A model generated the notes under the pieces. The model had not been told where the DNA came from, did no database searches, and saw nothing but the letters and a program-made list of their open reading frames with translations. From Spirochaetales bacterium (lineage in GTDB: Bacteria > Spirochaetota > Spirochaetia > Sphaerochaetales > Sphaerochaetaceae): a stretch of DNA of 56,483 nt. This document shows positions 8,480 to 16,146 of the stretch, piece by piece. The translations under genes were made by a program, and so were the position numbers. How positions within the stretch are numbered: the stretch's first letter is position 1; each line of letters starts with the position of its first letter. Location: NCBI GenBank assembly GCA_022788185.1, contig JALEVV010000090.1, positions 1-56,483 on the forward strand, written 5' to 3'.

Positions 8480-9391
8480 ATGGCCGTCATGTTCAACTAT
8501 TTACTGTCATTCATAACGGGCGCCGTCATCTCACTGATGGTAGTGGCAAATACACAGTTCGGCGTGGCGACTTCCACAGAAGTCAGCACTATAATCAACC
8601 AGGCGGTGGGAATTATCGTCCTAACGCTTCTGATGGTGATCCTGAGGAAGAACAGGAAGCTGTGTCCCGAAAGGAAGAAGAGCCACTGGTACATGTACTT
8701 CGGAGGCATCTTCGGTCTCTTCATCCTTACCTTCAACTACTATACGGTCACGGCAGTTGGTGCCACCCTGGCAATGGCCCTGGCGGTCTTCGGCCAGAGC
8801 CTTGTCGGACTCATCTTCGACCTCACGGGTCTCTTCGGCATGGAAAAGAAGAGGATCACGGGGGAAAAGTGGTGCTCCCTGGCAGTATCTTTTGCGGGAA
8901 TCCTGGTAATGAGCATCCTCTCAGGAGGAGCCTTCCGCCCCCTCTACCTGCTCATGGGTCTGGCAGCAGGAGTCCTGACTATGACACAGATGGTCTACAA
9001 CAGCACCTTCGCAAAGGCAAAGGGACCTCTCTTCTCAGCCCGCCAGAACGTCATATCGGGTCTCATCGGGATGGTAATCTTCTCCTTCATCACCAAGCCT
9101 TCGGAGACCATGGGTGCATTCCGGGCTGTTCCCTCCGTTCCCTTCTTCCTGATAGTGGGTGGAGGAGTGCTCGCCTGCTGGGTCGTGGTATGCACCAACA
9201 TCGTGATACCGAAAATCCCGGCAGTGTACTCGGCACTCCTCTTAAGCGCAGGTCAGCTCATTGCCTCCCTGATTCTGGACACTGTCATCTACAGCACGTT
9301 CACTCCCGCCCTGCTAATCGGCAGCATCATAATGATGGCGGGAATGTTCCTGAGCTTTCTTGCAGACAGGAAGGAAGCTAAAAGGCAGTGA
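8480..9391 (+). CDS. DMT-superfamily transporter, YdcZ-like
   Basis: A 303-aa integral membrane protein with about ten hydrophobic segments in two repeated halves, matching the DMT YdcZ group (start FNYLLSFITGAVISLMVVAN, then NYYTVTAVGATLAMALAVFGQSL). Probably a small-metabolite exporter in the inner membrane; the substrate is unknown. Start at 8480 (MAVMF) is chosen from AAGGATGAG just upstream; ATG at 8465 overlaps that site and 8489 is also possible. The 3' end overlaps the convergent oxidoreductase gene by 14 bp. Confidence 0.75.
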   Translation: MAVMFNYLLSFITGAVISLMVVANTQFGVATSTEVSTIINQAVGIIVLTLLMVILRKNRKLCPERKKSHWYMYFGGIFGLFILTFNYYTVTAVGATLAMALAVFGQSLVGLIFDLTGLFGMEKKRITGEKWCSLAVSFAGILVMSILSGGAFRPLYLLMGLAAGVLTMTQMVYNSTFAKAKGPLFSARQNVISGLIGMVIFSFITKPSETMGAFRAVPSVPFFLIVGGGVLACWVVVCTNIVIPKIPAVYSALLLSAGQLIASLILDTVIYSTFTPALLIGSIIMMAGMFLSFLADRKEAKRQ

Positions 9392-10466
9392 CGTCGAAGG
9401 GCTTACCCATGGCAAGCTTTGCCTTCACAAGGTTTGCCGAGGTCCCTATCGCATAGTATCCGGTAAGGACCCCGTCCTTCGTGACGAACACTTCCCTCTT
9501 GTCCTCATCCTCCCTCACGGTCCTGAGGGAGCCTTCATCCTCACTGCCCATTGAGATGGCATCGAGGCCCGCGATCTTGAGAACTGCCGAGGGAGCTGCG
9601 GCTTTGTAACTCTTCTGGGGATTCAGGACGACACGGGCCATGTCCAGGGCCGTCGAGATCATGCATGGAGTCCTGCCGTCCGCTTCAGCCACATCCCCGA
9701 TCGCTGATATATGCTCATCTGAGGTTCTGAGGTGCTCATCTACCACGATGCCCCTGTTAACCTTAAGGCCGCATGCGGCTGCAAGCGAGGTTTCGGGGCG
9801 CACTCCGATGGAACAGACCAGAAGGTCGAATTCAAAGACCCTGCCGTCAGCAAGAGTTACCTTCACTCCGTCCTCTGTTTCCGCTCCCGCTGCTCCCGTG
9901 ATGATATCCAGTCCCATGGCTGAAAGCTTTTTCTCAAGGTAGCGACCCTCAGCTTCCTTAAACTGACGGGACAGCAGCCATCCGGCACTCTCAATGACAC
10001 TCACGCGCTTTTTCGTGTACTCATGGATCTTCACCGCAGCCTCCAGTCCGAGAAGGCCTCCTCCGAGCACCGCCACACGCTCTGAGGCATCGAGCTTTCT
10101 CATCATGTCCTCGGTATCGGCGATGGTCCTTACGGTGACGATGCGCTCACTCTTCACAGGAAGCGAGTTGGCATTTGCACCCGTTGCCAGGATGAGTTCA
10201 TCGTATGAAACCCTCTCGCCGCTCTCAAGCACCACGGCCCTGCCCTCTCTGTCTATCTTTACGGCAAGGCCCTGTATGACATTCACATCCTCCCTGGGCA
10301 TCGAGATGTCCTGAACGCTCTTTCCCTCAAGCAGCTCCAGTACCCTGGCCCTGTAGAAGGGTGCATGCTCCTCTGCAGAAATGATTGTGATGTCGTGGCC
10401 TTCCTTTTTCAGCCTCTTTGCCGCATTTGCCGCCGCAATGCCATAGCCGATTATTACGATTTTCAT
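9378..10466 (-). CDS. FAD-dependent NAD(P)H oxidoreductase, rubredoxin-reductase/NADH-oxidase-like
   Basis: A 362-aa flavoprotein of the pyridine nucleotide-disulfide oxidoreductase class. It has an N-terminal FAD Rossmann motif (GYGIAAANAA), the ATG motif (LATGANANSLP), a second NAD(P) motif (AVLGGGLLGLEAA) and the C-terminal FAD-binding ISAIGDVAE. No redox-active CxxC is seen, so it resembles rubredoxin or nitrite reductase-type NADH oxidoreductases and the Nox-like group. Likely role: electron transfer from NADH to a small carrier, perhaps in oxygen protection of an anaerobe (inference). AAGGAG precedes the ATG. A strong terminator lies about 45 nt upstream of the start, so transcription must begin between or read through. 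Confidence 0.8.
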   Translation of the reverse strand: MKIVIIGYGIAAANAAKRLKKEGHDITIISAEEHAPFYRARVLELLEGKSVQDISMPREDVNVIQGLAVKIDREGRAVVLESGERVSYDELILATGANANSLPVKSERIVTVRTIADTEDMMRKLDASERVAVLGGGLLGLEAAVKIHEYTKKRVSVIESAGWLLSRQFKEAEGRYLEKKLSAMGLDIITGAAGAETEDGVKVTLADGRVFEFDLLVCSIGVRPETSLAAACGLKVNRGIVVDEHLRTSDEHISAIGDVAEADGRTPCMISTALDMARVVLNPQKSYKAAAPSAVLKIAGLDAISMGSEDEGSLRTVREDEDKREVFVTKDGVLTGYYAIGTSANLVKAKLAMGKPFDVTAF

Positions 10467-10508
10467 GATTTTCTCCTTACCTGAAGTAATTTATCACAGT
10501 CCGGAGGC

Positions 10509-10546
10509 AAAAAAAAGGTCCTGTCAGCTTGCACCTCAGACAGGAC
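10509..10546 (-). terminator. Intrinsic terminator upstream of the FAD oxidoreductase gene
   Basis: On the minus strand GTCCTGTC and GACAGGAC form an 8-bp stem around a 13-nt loop, followed by eight T residues. It lies 43 bases before the oxidoreductase start codon and points toward it. It may end transcripts coming from the SIMPL gene, or act as a 5'-UTR attenuator. Confidence 0.8.
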
Positions 10547-10640
10547 GGTTGTAAACACAAAAGTATTACAATGCTCAGGCGTAAACAGGGGAAATCCTGA
10601 ACACATGAAAAGCTTAACATATGCCACATGTTTTGTAAAT

Positions 10641-10747
10641 ATGCATTTGAAATTTTTCCTGATCCGATCTTAACCGGTCGAATCGGGATTTCTTGATGAC
10701 ATAAGTCACTTCTGAAGGAAAAATCAGCCTCCACGTCACCCGTGACC
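10641..10747 (-). pseudogene. Decayed tail of a second SIMPL gene copy
   Basis: This segment aligns by eye with the 3' end of the intact SIMPL gene and its downstream sequence (11042-11143): both read GTCACGxGTGACGTGGAGG, then a similar LQK-stop region (frame-shifted by one base here), a TATGxCATCA block, a hairpin with 12-base arms, and ATGCAT. The rest of the second copy is missing. It looks like the remnant of a tandem duplication. Confidence 0.6.
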
Positions 10748-10967
10748 ATAAAATGGTATGCATCAATAATGAATTACATCGTCAGACCGCGCTTCCGATC
10801 TCCGGAAACTGAAGCGCCAGAATCACCGCATATTGGTGACGTGTTTCCATACAGCTCAATCAACTCCCCACTCAGCAGAACTACTGTCCATCGGTCCTGC
10901 CGGCCTGAGGCGGTCTTCCGTCTTTTTTCCTTCAGTTTCACAGCCGAAGGAACAATGGCAGAAAATC

Positions 10968-11009
10968 CTACTGGACAATTTTTCGATTTTTAAGAAAATT
11001 GTCCAGTAG
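10968..11009. repeat. Perfect 15-bp inverted repeat
   Basis: CTACTGGACAATTTT (10968-10982) is matched exactly by its reverse complement at 10995-11009, with a 12-base AT-rich spacer. It could form a stable hairpin in either transcript but lacks a clean T tract. It may be an operator, a terminator-like structure or a short palindromic repeat. Confidence 0.75.
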
Positions 11010-11101
11010 CACTAAACAAAACTGTATTTTTCGGTGTTAACATGCATCTTCTTCCCGATCTGACCCTGAAACGGTCAAATCAGGAATCATGATGTCATAT
11101 A

Positions 11102-11812
11102 TTATTTCTGCAGTAAGAACTCAACCTCCACGTCACTCGTGACCGTGATGGTTGAGAGATAGTATCCGGTGGATACTCCTTCCATGTCGGCAGCAACCGC
11201 AGCCGTCTTCATGACTGCATTGCCCAGGCGGTATGCCGATGAGTCCGATCCAGCTTCGGTGACGGAAGAAACTCCTCCCACCTTAAGACCTTCGGCTGCG
11301 GCATAGTCCTCTGCACGGGCTCTGGCATCCTCCATGGCCAGGGCCCTGGCCGATGAAAGGCTGTCGGAACGTACAGAGGAGTCGAGGGAGATGCTTCCCA
11401 CCGAGATACCTGAGATCTCACTGAGGCTGTCAAGCACATTACCGAGAGCCTCAAGGTCCCGGAGCGTCACGCTTATCGTCTGAGTCGCCCTCTGGCCCTG
11501 GAGCACCTGCTTTCCATCCATCCAGGAATACTCCGGAGAGAGATTCATGTAGGTGGTGGCGATGTCCCTGGCATCGATTCCGTAGTTCTCTGTAAGAATC
11601 CGGTATGCGAACTGGACATTGACGTTGGCCCTCTCCTGGGCCTCCCTTGTCGTTTCCGCCCTCTCAGTGACGGTGAAAGAGAATGTGGCCATATCCGGTT
11701 CGATCTCGACCCGGGCACTGCCGCTTACCCTGATGGTTCCATTCGGGGAACCAAGCGTGGCACATGAGGCCAGAAGAAGTGAAGTCAGGATGATAAGTGC
11801 TGTTTTCCTCAA
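11102..11812 (-). CDS. SIMPL-domain (DUF541) lipoprotein
   Basis: A 236-aa exported protein. The N-terminus is a lipoprotein signal peptide with lipobox LLLASC, giving a mature lipidated Cys. The rest is a SIMPL/DUF541 domain: IRVSGSARVEIEPDMATFSFTV at its start, TYMNLSPEYSW in the middle and a C-terminal beta strand TVTSDVEVEF. Family members form envelope-associated oligomers, but their biochemical role is unclear. The start is TTG at 11812 with GGAGG 9 bases upstream; it overlaps the Nudix stop as TTGA, so the genes are coupled. A broken second copy of its 3' end lies 300 bp downstream. Confidence 0.75.
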   Translation of the reverse strand: MRKTALIILTSLLLASCATLGSPNGTIRVSGSARVEIEPDMATFSFTVTERAETTREAQERANVNVQFAYRILTENYGIDARDIATTYMNLSPEYSWMDGKQVLQGQRATQTISVTLRDLEALGNVLDSLSEISGISVGSISLDSSVRSDSLSSARALAMEDARARAEDYAAAEGLKVGGVSSVTEAGSDSSAYRLGNAVMKTAAVAADMEGVSTGYYLSTITVTSDVEVEFLLQK

Positions 11813-12423
11813 AGAAGCTTTCCTCCGCGTTTTCTCTCCTCCTTCATGACGAGGGCGGCCGCGGCGGTCATGAGCGCATTATCGGAAATGCCGGTTCCCA
11901 TTTCCCCGATCACATCATCAAGGGGGAGAGCGATGAGATCAATCTCCTCATTGGGATCCAGTTCCTGTCCGCTGACCTTCTCCAGCTCCTCTGCCAGGAA
12001 GAAGTACTGTCTGTTTGACATAAACGCATTGTTGGGTGAAAGGTTACCGAGCATGGTAACCTTCCCTGCCCTGAGGCCGGTCTCCTCAAGCAGCTCGCGA
12101 AGAGCGGCATCTAGGGCATTCTCATCACTCTCGACAAGACCTGCGGGAAACTCCCTGGTGACGCTGTCGGAGCCGTGACGGTACTGCTGTTCCACTATTA
12201 CCCTGACGACCCCGTCCTCGTCCTTAAAGACGGGAACGATTACGACCCAGTCCCTGCAGGAAACGGTCATGAACTTTCCGGTTCTGCCGTCCTGGCTCTG
12301 GCGTACGACCTCATAAACGTCGAAGATCGGACAGTGGTAAGCCTTTCTGGGCTTCTCGGAAGCCCAGTAGAGGTGATTCACGTCCACATTGGGATCGGTG
12401 GGAAAATCGTGCTTTGTCATCAT
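11809..12423 (-). CDS. Nudix hydrolase, ADP-ribose pyrophosphatase type
   Basis: A 204-aa cytoplasmic protein with a perfect Nudix box (G-x5-E-x7-REUxEExGU) in the segment starting GLVESDEN. The upstream strands and AGxVE pattern resemble ADP-ribose or nucleotide-sugar pyrophosphatases (NudF/YjhB-like), which split the pyrophosphate of ADP-ribose. The start at 12423 or 12420 (MMTKHD) overlaps the TGA of mrp (ATGATGA), so translation is coupled. The downstream SIMPL gene overlaps by 4 bases. Exact substrate is unknown. Confidence 0.8.
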   Translation of the reverse strand: MMTKHDFPTDPNVDVNHLYWASEKPRKAYHCPIFDVYEVVRQSQDGRTGKFMTVSCRDWVVIVPVFKDEDGVVRVIVEQQYRHGSDSVTREFPAGLVESDENALDAALRELLEETGLRAGKVTMLGNLSPNNAFMSNRQYFFLAEELEKVSGQELDPNEEIDLIALPLDDVIGEMGTGISDNALMTAAAALVMKEERKRGGKLL

Positions 12424-13343
12424 TTCTTCCTTGAGGCGCAGTTGGAGGTACAGCCCGCACAGGCGCTGGGTGAGCACTGGGGAGTACCGATGAAGGAGGT
12501 ATCACGTCCGGTGGAGCATGCCGTACCGAAGTTGATCTTCCTTGCGATCTCGAGCAGGGCCTCCCTGGAGGGATGGGTTGCCCCGTCCTTCATGAAGTCC
12601 TCACCCGCATCCTCTGCTTCCCGGAGTTCGACCTCCATCGGAACGCGTCCGAGGAAGGGAACGTGCATGTCGATGCACATCTTCTCACCGCCGCCGATTC
12701 CGAAGATGGGGATTTCCTTTCCGCAGTCCGGGCACTTAAGGCCGGACATGTTCTCGATCACACCTATGATCGCGACACCCATGCGTCTGGAGAAGCCCAC
12801 GGATCTCCTGGCATCAAGGACCGCCACGCTCTGCGGGGTGGTCACTATGATAGTGCCTGTGAGCTCGGGAATTGCCTGACATACCGTAAGCTGCTCATCA
12901 CCGGTTCCCGGTGGGGAGTCGATGAGAAGGTAGTCAAGCATGCCCCACTCCACATCAGCCAGGAACTGCCTGATTGCGCTGTTCTTCATGCTGCCGCGCC
13001 AGATTATAGGTGCGGTGGGATCGCTGATTGCGAAAGCCAGGGATACGACCTTAAGTCCCTTCCTGGGCTCCACGGGGTAAAGTCTCTGACCGTCAGGGGA
13101 ACCGAGCACTCCGTCCTCACAGCCAAGCATCTTGGCCACGTTCGGACCGTGGATATCGGTGTCAAGGATACCGACGGTGGCACCCATATCCACTAGTGCG
13201 TTCGCAAGGTTAACCGTGACGGTTGTCTTGCCGACACCGCCCTTACCCGACATGACGAGGATCTTTCTTGAGATTCTGTCCATGTTGGCCCTTATGGCCT
13301 GGGACTGAAGCTCAAACTCGTCCATTTCTGAATTATCTGCCAT
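12420..13343 (-). CDS. mrp: Mrp/NBP35-family Fe-S cluster carrier ATPase
   Basis: A 307-aa P-loop ATPase. Walker A GKGGVGKTT lies about residues 34-42 with the deviant two-Lys form; DSPPGTGDEQL and the CPDCG motif follow, as in ApbC/Mrp/NBP35. The C-terminus carries an extra Cys-rich tail (CSPSACAGCTSNC). These proteins hold a bridging [4Fe-4S] cluster at the dimer interface and pass it to target enzymes. The start at 13343 (MADNSE) has AGGAG just upstream, inside the end of the PerM gene. It forms an operon with perM, nudix and simpl. Confidence 0.88.
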   Translation of the reverse strand: MADNSEMDEFELQSQAIRANMDRISRKILVMSGKGGVGKTTVTVNLANALVDMGATVGILDTDIHGPNVAKMLGCEDGVLGSPDGQRLYPVEPRKGLKVVSLAFAISDPTAPIIWRGSMKNSAIRQFLADVEWGMLDYLLIDSPPGTGDEQLTVCQAIPELTGTIIVTTPQSVAVLDARRSVGFSRRMGVAIIGVIENMSGLKCPDCGKEIPIFGIGGGEKMCIDMHVPFLGRVPMEVELREAEDAGEDFMKDGATHPSREALLEIARKINFGTACSTGRDTSFIGTPQCSPSACAGCTSNCASRKK

Positions 13344-13344
13344 A

Positions 13345-14550
13345 TTATTTCTCCTCAATGCTGTTAGGTCCCACGGGAAGTATTATGTCATCATTCCTGT
13401 CCCCCATGGTGCCGCTTTCGGCGGCCCTGCTCCTGCGTTTGCGCACGATCGTCTTCTTCAGGGCTTCCTTCTCCCTGTACTCCCTCACATAGGACTTTCC
13501 TGAGGACAGGATGATGGCCACAGGCTTCAGTGACGGAACGGTAAGACATACGATCTGGATGATGGACATGATGGGAACGGCCAGGAACATTCCGGCAATT
13601 CCCCAGATATAACCCCAGAAGGACAGGGAAATGAGAATCATCAGGGGTGAGATGTTGAGCTGCACTCCCTGTATCCTCGGATCTATTATGTTGCCGAGCA
13701 CCATCTCGATCGAGATGGTAAGGACGGCGACGTAAACTATCATGACCCAGTTCGGAGTGAACTGGATGACGGCCATCATGATCGTGAGGCCGGTGACCAC
13801 GATCGATCCGATCGTGGGAATGAAGTTCAGGACGAAGGCCAGAAATCCCCAGAGCAGGGCGAAATCAAGTCCGGTCACGAGGGCCGTAAGATAGAAGCAC
13901 ACTCCGGTGGCCAGCGAGATTACGGCCTTTAGCGAAAGGTACTTGGCTATCTGCCTGTTGATACGTCCCAGCATCGATGAGAACTTCTGTCCCCTTTCCC
14001 TGTCCAGGGCCACCGAGACCTTGGGCATGAACGTGGAGCGTTCCAGGAGGAGGAACATCAGCGTTATCAGGATGATCATCACGTCGGAAAGCAGTGAGAG
14101 GACCCGGGAGGAGATGCTCGTGAGCCAGCTCATGAGAATCGAGTACCAGTCCACGTTCAGCGATCCGATGAGTGAGAAGTTGGCCGGAATGTCATCTATG
14201 TACTCCACCGCATAGGCGCTCAGCAGGGCATCCACGCTCTTGACCCGCTCCGCATAGTAGGGAAGCTTGGCAATGAGCATGTTGACCATGATGCCGAGAA
14301 AGTATGCCACGACAAGGAAAAGGGAGACAACAAGCACCATTACCAGCAATATGGCGACGCCGCTGGGAACCCTGAACTTGGTGAGCCTCTCCATGATGGG
14401 ATTGACGAAAGCGAACAGGAACAGGGCAAAGGCTACGGGGAGTGTCACCTCCGAGGTGGCCTTCAGCACGAAGAGCGCCAGCACGATAACCGCCAAAACC
14501 ATTACCGTCCTGATCTGTCTGAGATACGCCGTGTTCAGTTCATCTTTCAT
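13345..14550 (-). CDS. AI-2E family transporter (PerM/YdiK-like)
   Basis: A 401-aa integral membrane protein with about eight hydrophobic segments, matching the AI-2E transporter/PerM family (central LLERSTF and the conserved GxILGNIIDPRIQG-like stretch here VLGNIIDPRIQGVQL). Family members have been linked to Na+/H+ antiport or peptide export; the function here is unknown. The start at 14550 (MKDEL) has no Shine-Dalgarno sequence but lies 7 bases after the -10 TACACT, so its mRNA is predicted to be leaderless. It is the first gene of a four-gene operon. Confidence 0.8.
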   Translation of the reverse strand: MKDELNTAYLRQIRTVMVLAVIVLALFVLKATSEVTLPVAFALFLFAFVNPIMERLTKFRVPSGVAILLVMVLVVSLFLVVAYFLGIMVNMLIAKLPYYAERVKSVDALLSAYAVEYIDDIPANFSLIGSLNVDWYSILMSWLTSISSRVLSLLSDVMIILITLMFLLLERSTFMPKVSVALDRERGQKFSSMLGRINRQIAKYLSLKAVISLATGVCFYLTALVTGLDFALLWGFLAFVLNFIPTIGSIVVTGLTIMMAVIQFTPNWVMIVYVAVLTISIEMVLGNIIDPRIQGVQLNISPLMILISLSFWGYIWGIAGMFLAVPIMSIIQIVCLTVPSLKPVAIILSSGKSYVREYREKEALKKTIVRKRRSRAAESGTMGDRNDDIILPVGPNSIEEK

Positions 14551-14557
14551 GTCAAAA

Positions 14558-14586
14558 AGTGTAAAACACAAGACAAAAAGTCTCAA
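14558..14586 (-). promoter_or_regulatory. perM promoter, predicted leaderless start
   Basis: Minus strand: TTGAGA (14581-14586), 17-bp spacer, TACACT (14558-14563), then 7 bases to the ATG at 14550. No ribosome-binding site is possible. It overlaps the divergent trmJ promoter. Confidence 0.65.
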
Positions 14587-14598
14587 GGCATGTATTAT
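14570..14598 (+). promoter_or_regulatory. trmJ promoter, predicted near-leaderless start
   Basis: AAGACA (14570-14575), 17-bp spacer, TATTAT (14593-14598), then 8 bases to the ATG at 14607. No Shine-Dalgarno sequence precedes the ATG. Confidence 0.5.
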
Positions 14599-14606
14599 TT
14601 GGTTTA

Positions 14607-15347
14607 ATGGAAAAGCAAAAATATCTGGACAGGATAAACATAGTTCTGGTGGATACTCAGGACGGGGCCAACATCGGCTCCGTGTGCAGGGCCATGAAAA
14701 CCATGGGTATCACCCATCTGACACTGGTCACTGAGAGGAATTACGATGAGAACAGGGTAAGGACACTGGCCCTCCATGCCTCCGATCTCTGGGAGAACGC
14801 AGTTTTCTGCACTTCCCTGGAGGAAGCACTGAAGACAAGCATCTTCGCAGTCGGCGCGACGAGGCGCCGGGGCAGGCACAGGAAGCTCTCCGCCTTTTCA
14901 CCCGAGCAGCTGGCGGACCACATCGCCACCCTGCCTGAAGGACAGGTCTCCATCGTCTTCGGCCGGGAGTCCGACGGGCTCAGGGATGATGAGGTTGCGC
15001 TATGCAGCTCCATAGTCACCATTCCGACCAGCGATGCCTTCCCTTCCCTCAATCTGGCTCAGGCCGTCCAGATCATCACCTACACCCTATTCCAGAGGGC
15101 TCAGGAATACCCGACCGGAAAGACCGCGGTGACCCGGGAGAGGATTGCTGTATCAAGCCGTGAGGCGTGCGCCCATCTTTCGGCCATCGGCTACTTCAAG
15201 TGGGATGAGGAGGAAAAGTGGCTTGACCGCTTCTTCTCTGACACCCTGGAAAAGGCAGGCCTTCAGGAAGGCGAGCTGCAGCTCTTCGACAAGCTCTTCA
15301 GAAAGATCGAACAGATAAAAATACACAAAGGGGACAAAGATGTATAA
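14607..15347 (+). CDS. TrmJ-like SpoU-family RNA 2'-O-methyltransferase
   Basis: A 246-aa protein of the SPOUT class. Motif 1 is DTQDGANIGSVCRAMKTMG; motif 2 VFGRESDGL and motif 3 IPTSDAFPSLNLAQAVQII form the SAM-binding knot. The segment after the knot is helical, as in TrmJ, which methylates the 2'-OH of nucleotide 32 in tRNA. The exact target could also be another RNA. The gene is divergent from perM with overlapping promoters and starts a plus-strand operon (GDPD, DUF362, DUF1232) in which each gene overlaps the next. Confidence 0.82.
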   Translation: MEKQKYLDRINIVLVDTQDGANIGSVCRAMKTMGITHLTLVTERNYDENRVRTLALHASDLWENAVFCTSLEEALKTSIFAVGATRRRGRHRKLSAFSPEQLADHIATLPEGQVSIVFGRESDGLRDDEVALCSSIVTIPTSDAFPSLNLAQAVQIITYTLFQRAQEYPTGKTAVTRERIAVSSREACAHLSAIGYFKWDEEEKWLDRFFSDTLEKAGLQEGELQLFDKLFRKIEQIKIHKGDKDV

Positions 15348-16146
15348 GGATTTCCTATCTCCCATGCCACGTGTAGTGGCCCACAGGGGAGACAGCATCA
15401 ACTATCCGGAAAACACCCTTCCGGCATTCCTTTCGGCAGTGAAAATGGGAATTGACGTGGTTGAGACCGACGTCCATCTTACCAAAGACGGCGAGCTCGT
15501 CATCTGGCATGATCCCACACTGGAGCGCAACACTGACGGTGAAGGCACGCTGGAAAGCCATACCCTTGCCGAGCTCAGAAAGCTCGATGCAGGATACACC
15601 TTCACGAAGGATGGGGGAAAGACCTTCCCCTTCAGGGGCAAGGGGGTGAGGATATGCACGCTTTCAGAGGCGCTGGAGGCATGTCCCGAACAGAGATTCA
15701 ACATCGACCTGAAGAGCCAGGAAAAGGAAATCGTCGATGTCTTCATAAGGGTAATCAGGGAGCATCATGCGGAAAAAAGAGTCTGCGGAGCCTCTTTTCA
15801 CCTTAACAACCTGAAAGCACTCAGGGCAAAGGCACCCGATATCCTTACATCCATAACCACTCTGGAGGTAATCCCGCTGCTTCTGAGGCAGAAGCTCCAC
15901 ATCCTGCCCGGCAGCTTTGAGAGGAAGATCATCTTCCAGATCCCGATGGCCCAGTGGGGCATTAAGGTCATCACTCCTGACTTCGTGAAGCAGATGAAGA
16001 AGAGGGGATGCGTCATCATGGTATGGACCATCAATGATGAACCGACAATGAGAAGACTGTTTGAAATGGGCGTCGACTCCGTCATGACGGATGATCCCGC
16101 CACAGTTATAAAAGTTGCAGAGGAGATGAAAATCCGTGAAAAGTGA
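15340..16146 (+). CDS. Glycerophosphodiester phosphodiesterase
   Basis: A 268-aa TIM-barrel protein of the GDPD family, cutting glycerophosphodiesters from phospholipid turnover to glycerol-3-phosphate and an alcohol. The hallmark AHRGDSINYPENTLPAF and ETDVHLTKDGELVIWHD segments carry the catalytic His pair and the metal-binding Glu/Asp; VWTINDE lies near the C-terminus. No signal peptide is seen, so it is likely cytoplasmic. The start overlaps trmJ by 8 bp and the end overlaps the DUF362 gene by 11 bp. AAAGGGGA lies upstream of the ATG. Confidence 0.92.
   Translation: MYKDFLSPMPRVVAHRGDSINYPENTLPAFLSAVKMGIDVVETDVHLTKDGELVIWHDPTLERNTDGEGTLESHTLAELRKLDAGYTFTKDGGKTFPFRGKGVRICTLSEALEACPEQRFNIDLKSQEKEIVDVFIRVIREHHAEKRVCGASFHLNNLKALRAKAPDILTSITTLEVIPLLLRQKLHILPGSFERKIIFQIPMAQWGIKVITPDFVKQMKKRGCVIMVWTINDEPTMRRLFEMGVDSVMTDDPATVIKVAEEMKIREK

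Larger units (their letters stand above)
10467..11101. other. Intergenic region with terminator, gene remnant and palindromes
   Basis: This 635-bp gap holds no credible intact gene. It contains the terminator at 10509-10546, a decayed copy of the 3' end of the SIMPL gene at 10641-10747, and a perfect 15-bp inverted repeat at 10968-11009. An open frame at 10742-10993 on the plus strand has no recognisable content. Confidence 0.7.

Noticed and set aside
10742-10993. 83-codon ORF in the SIMPL-oxidoreductase gap
   Set aside because: No ribosome site, no recognisable family, and it runs through a palindrome and gene remnant.
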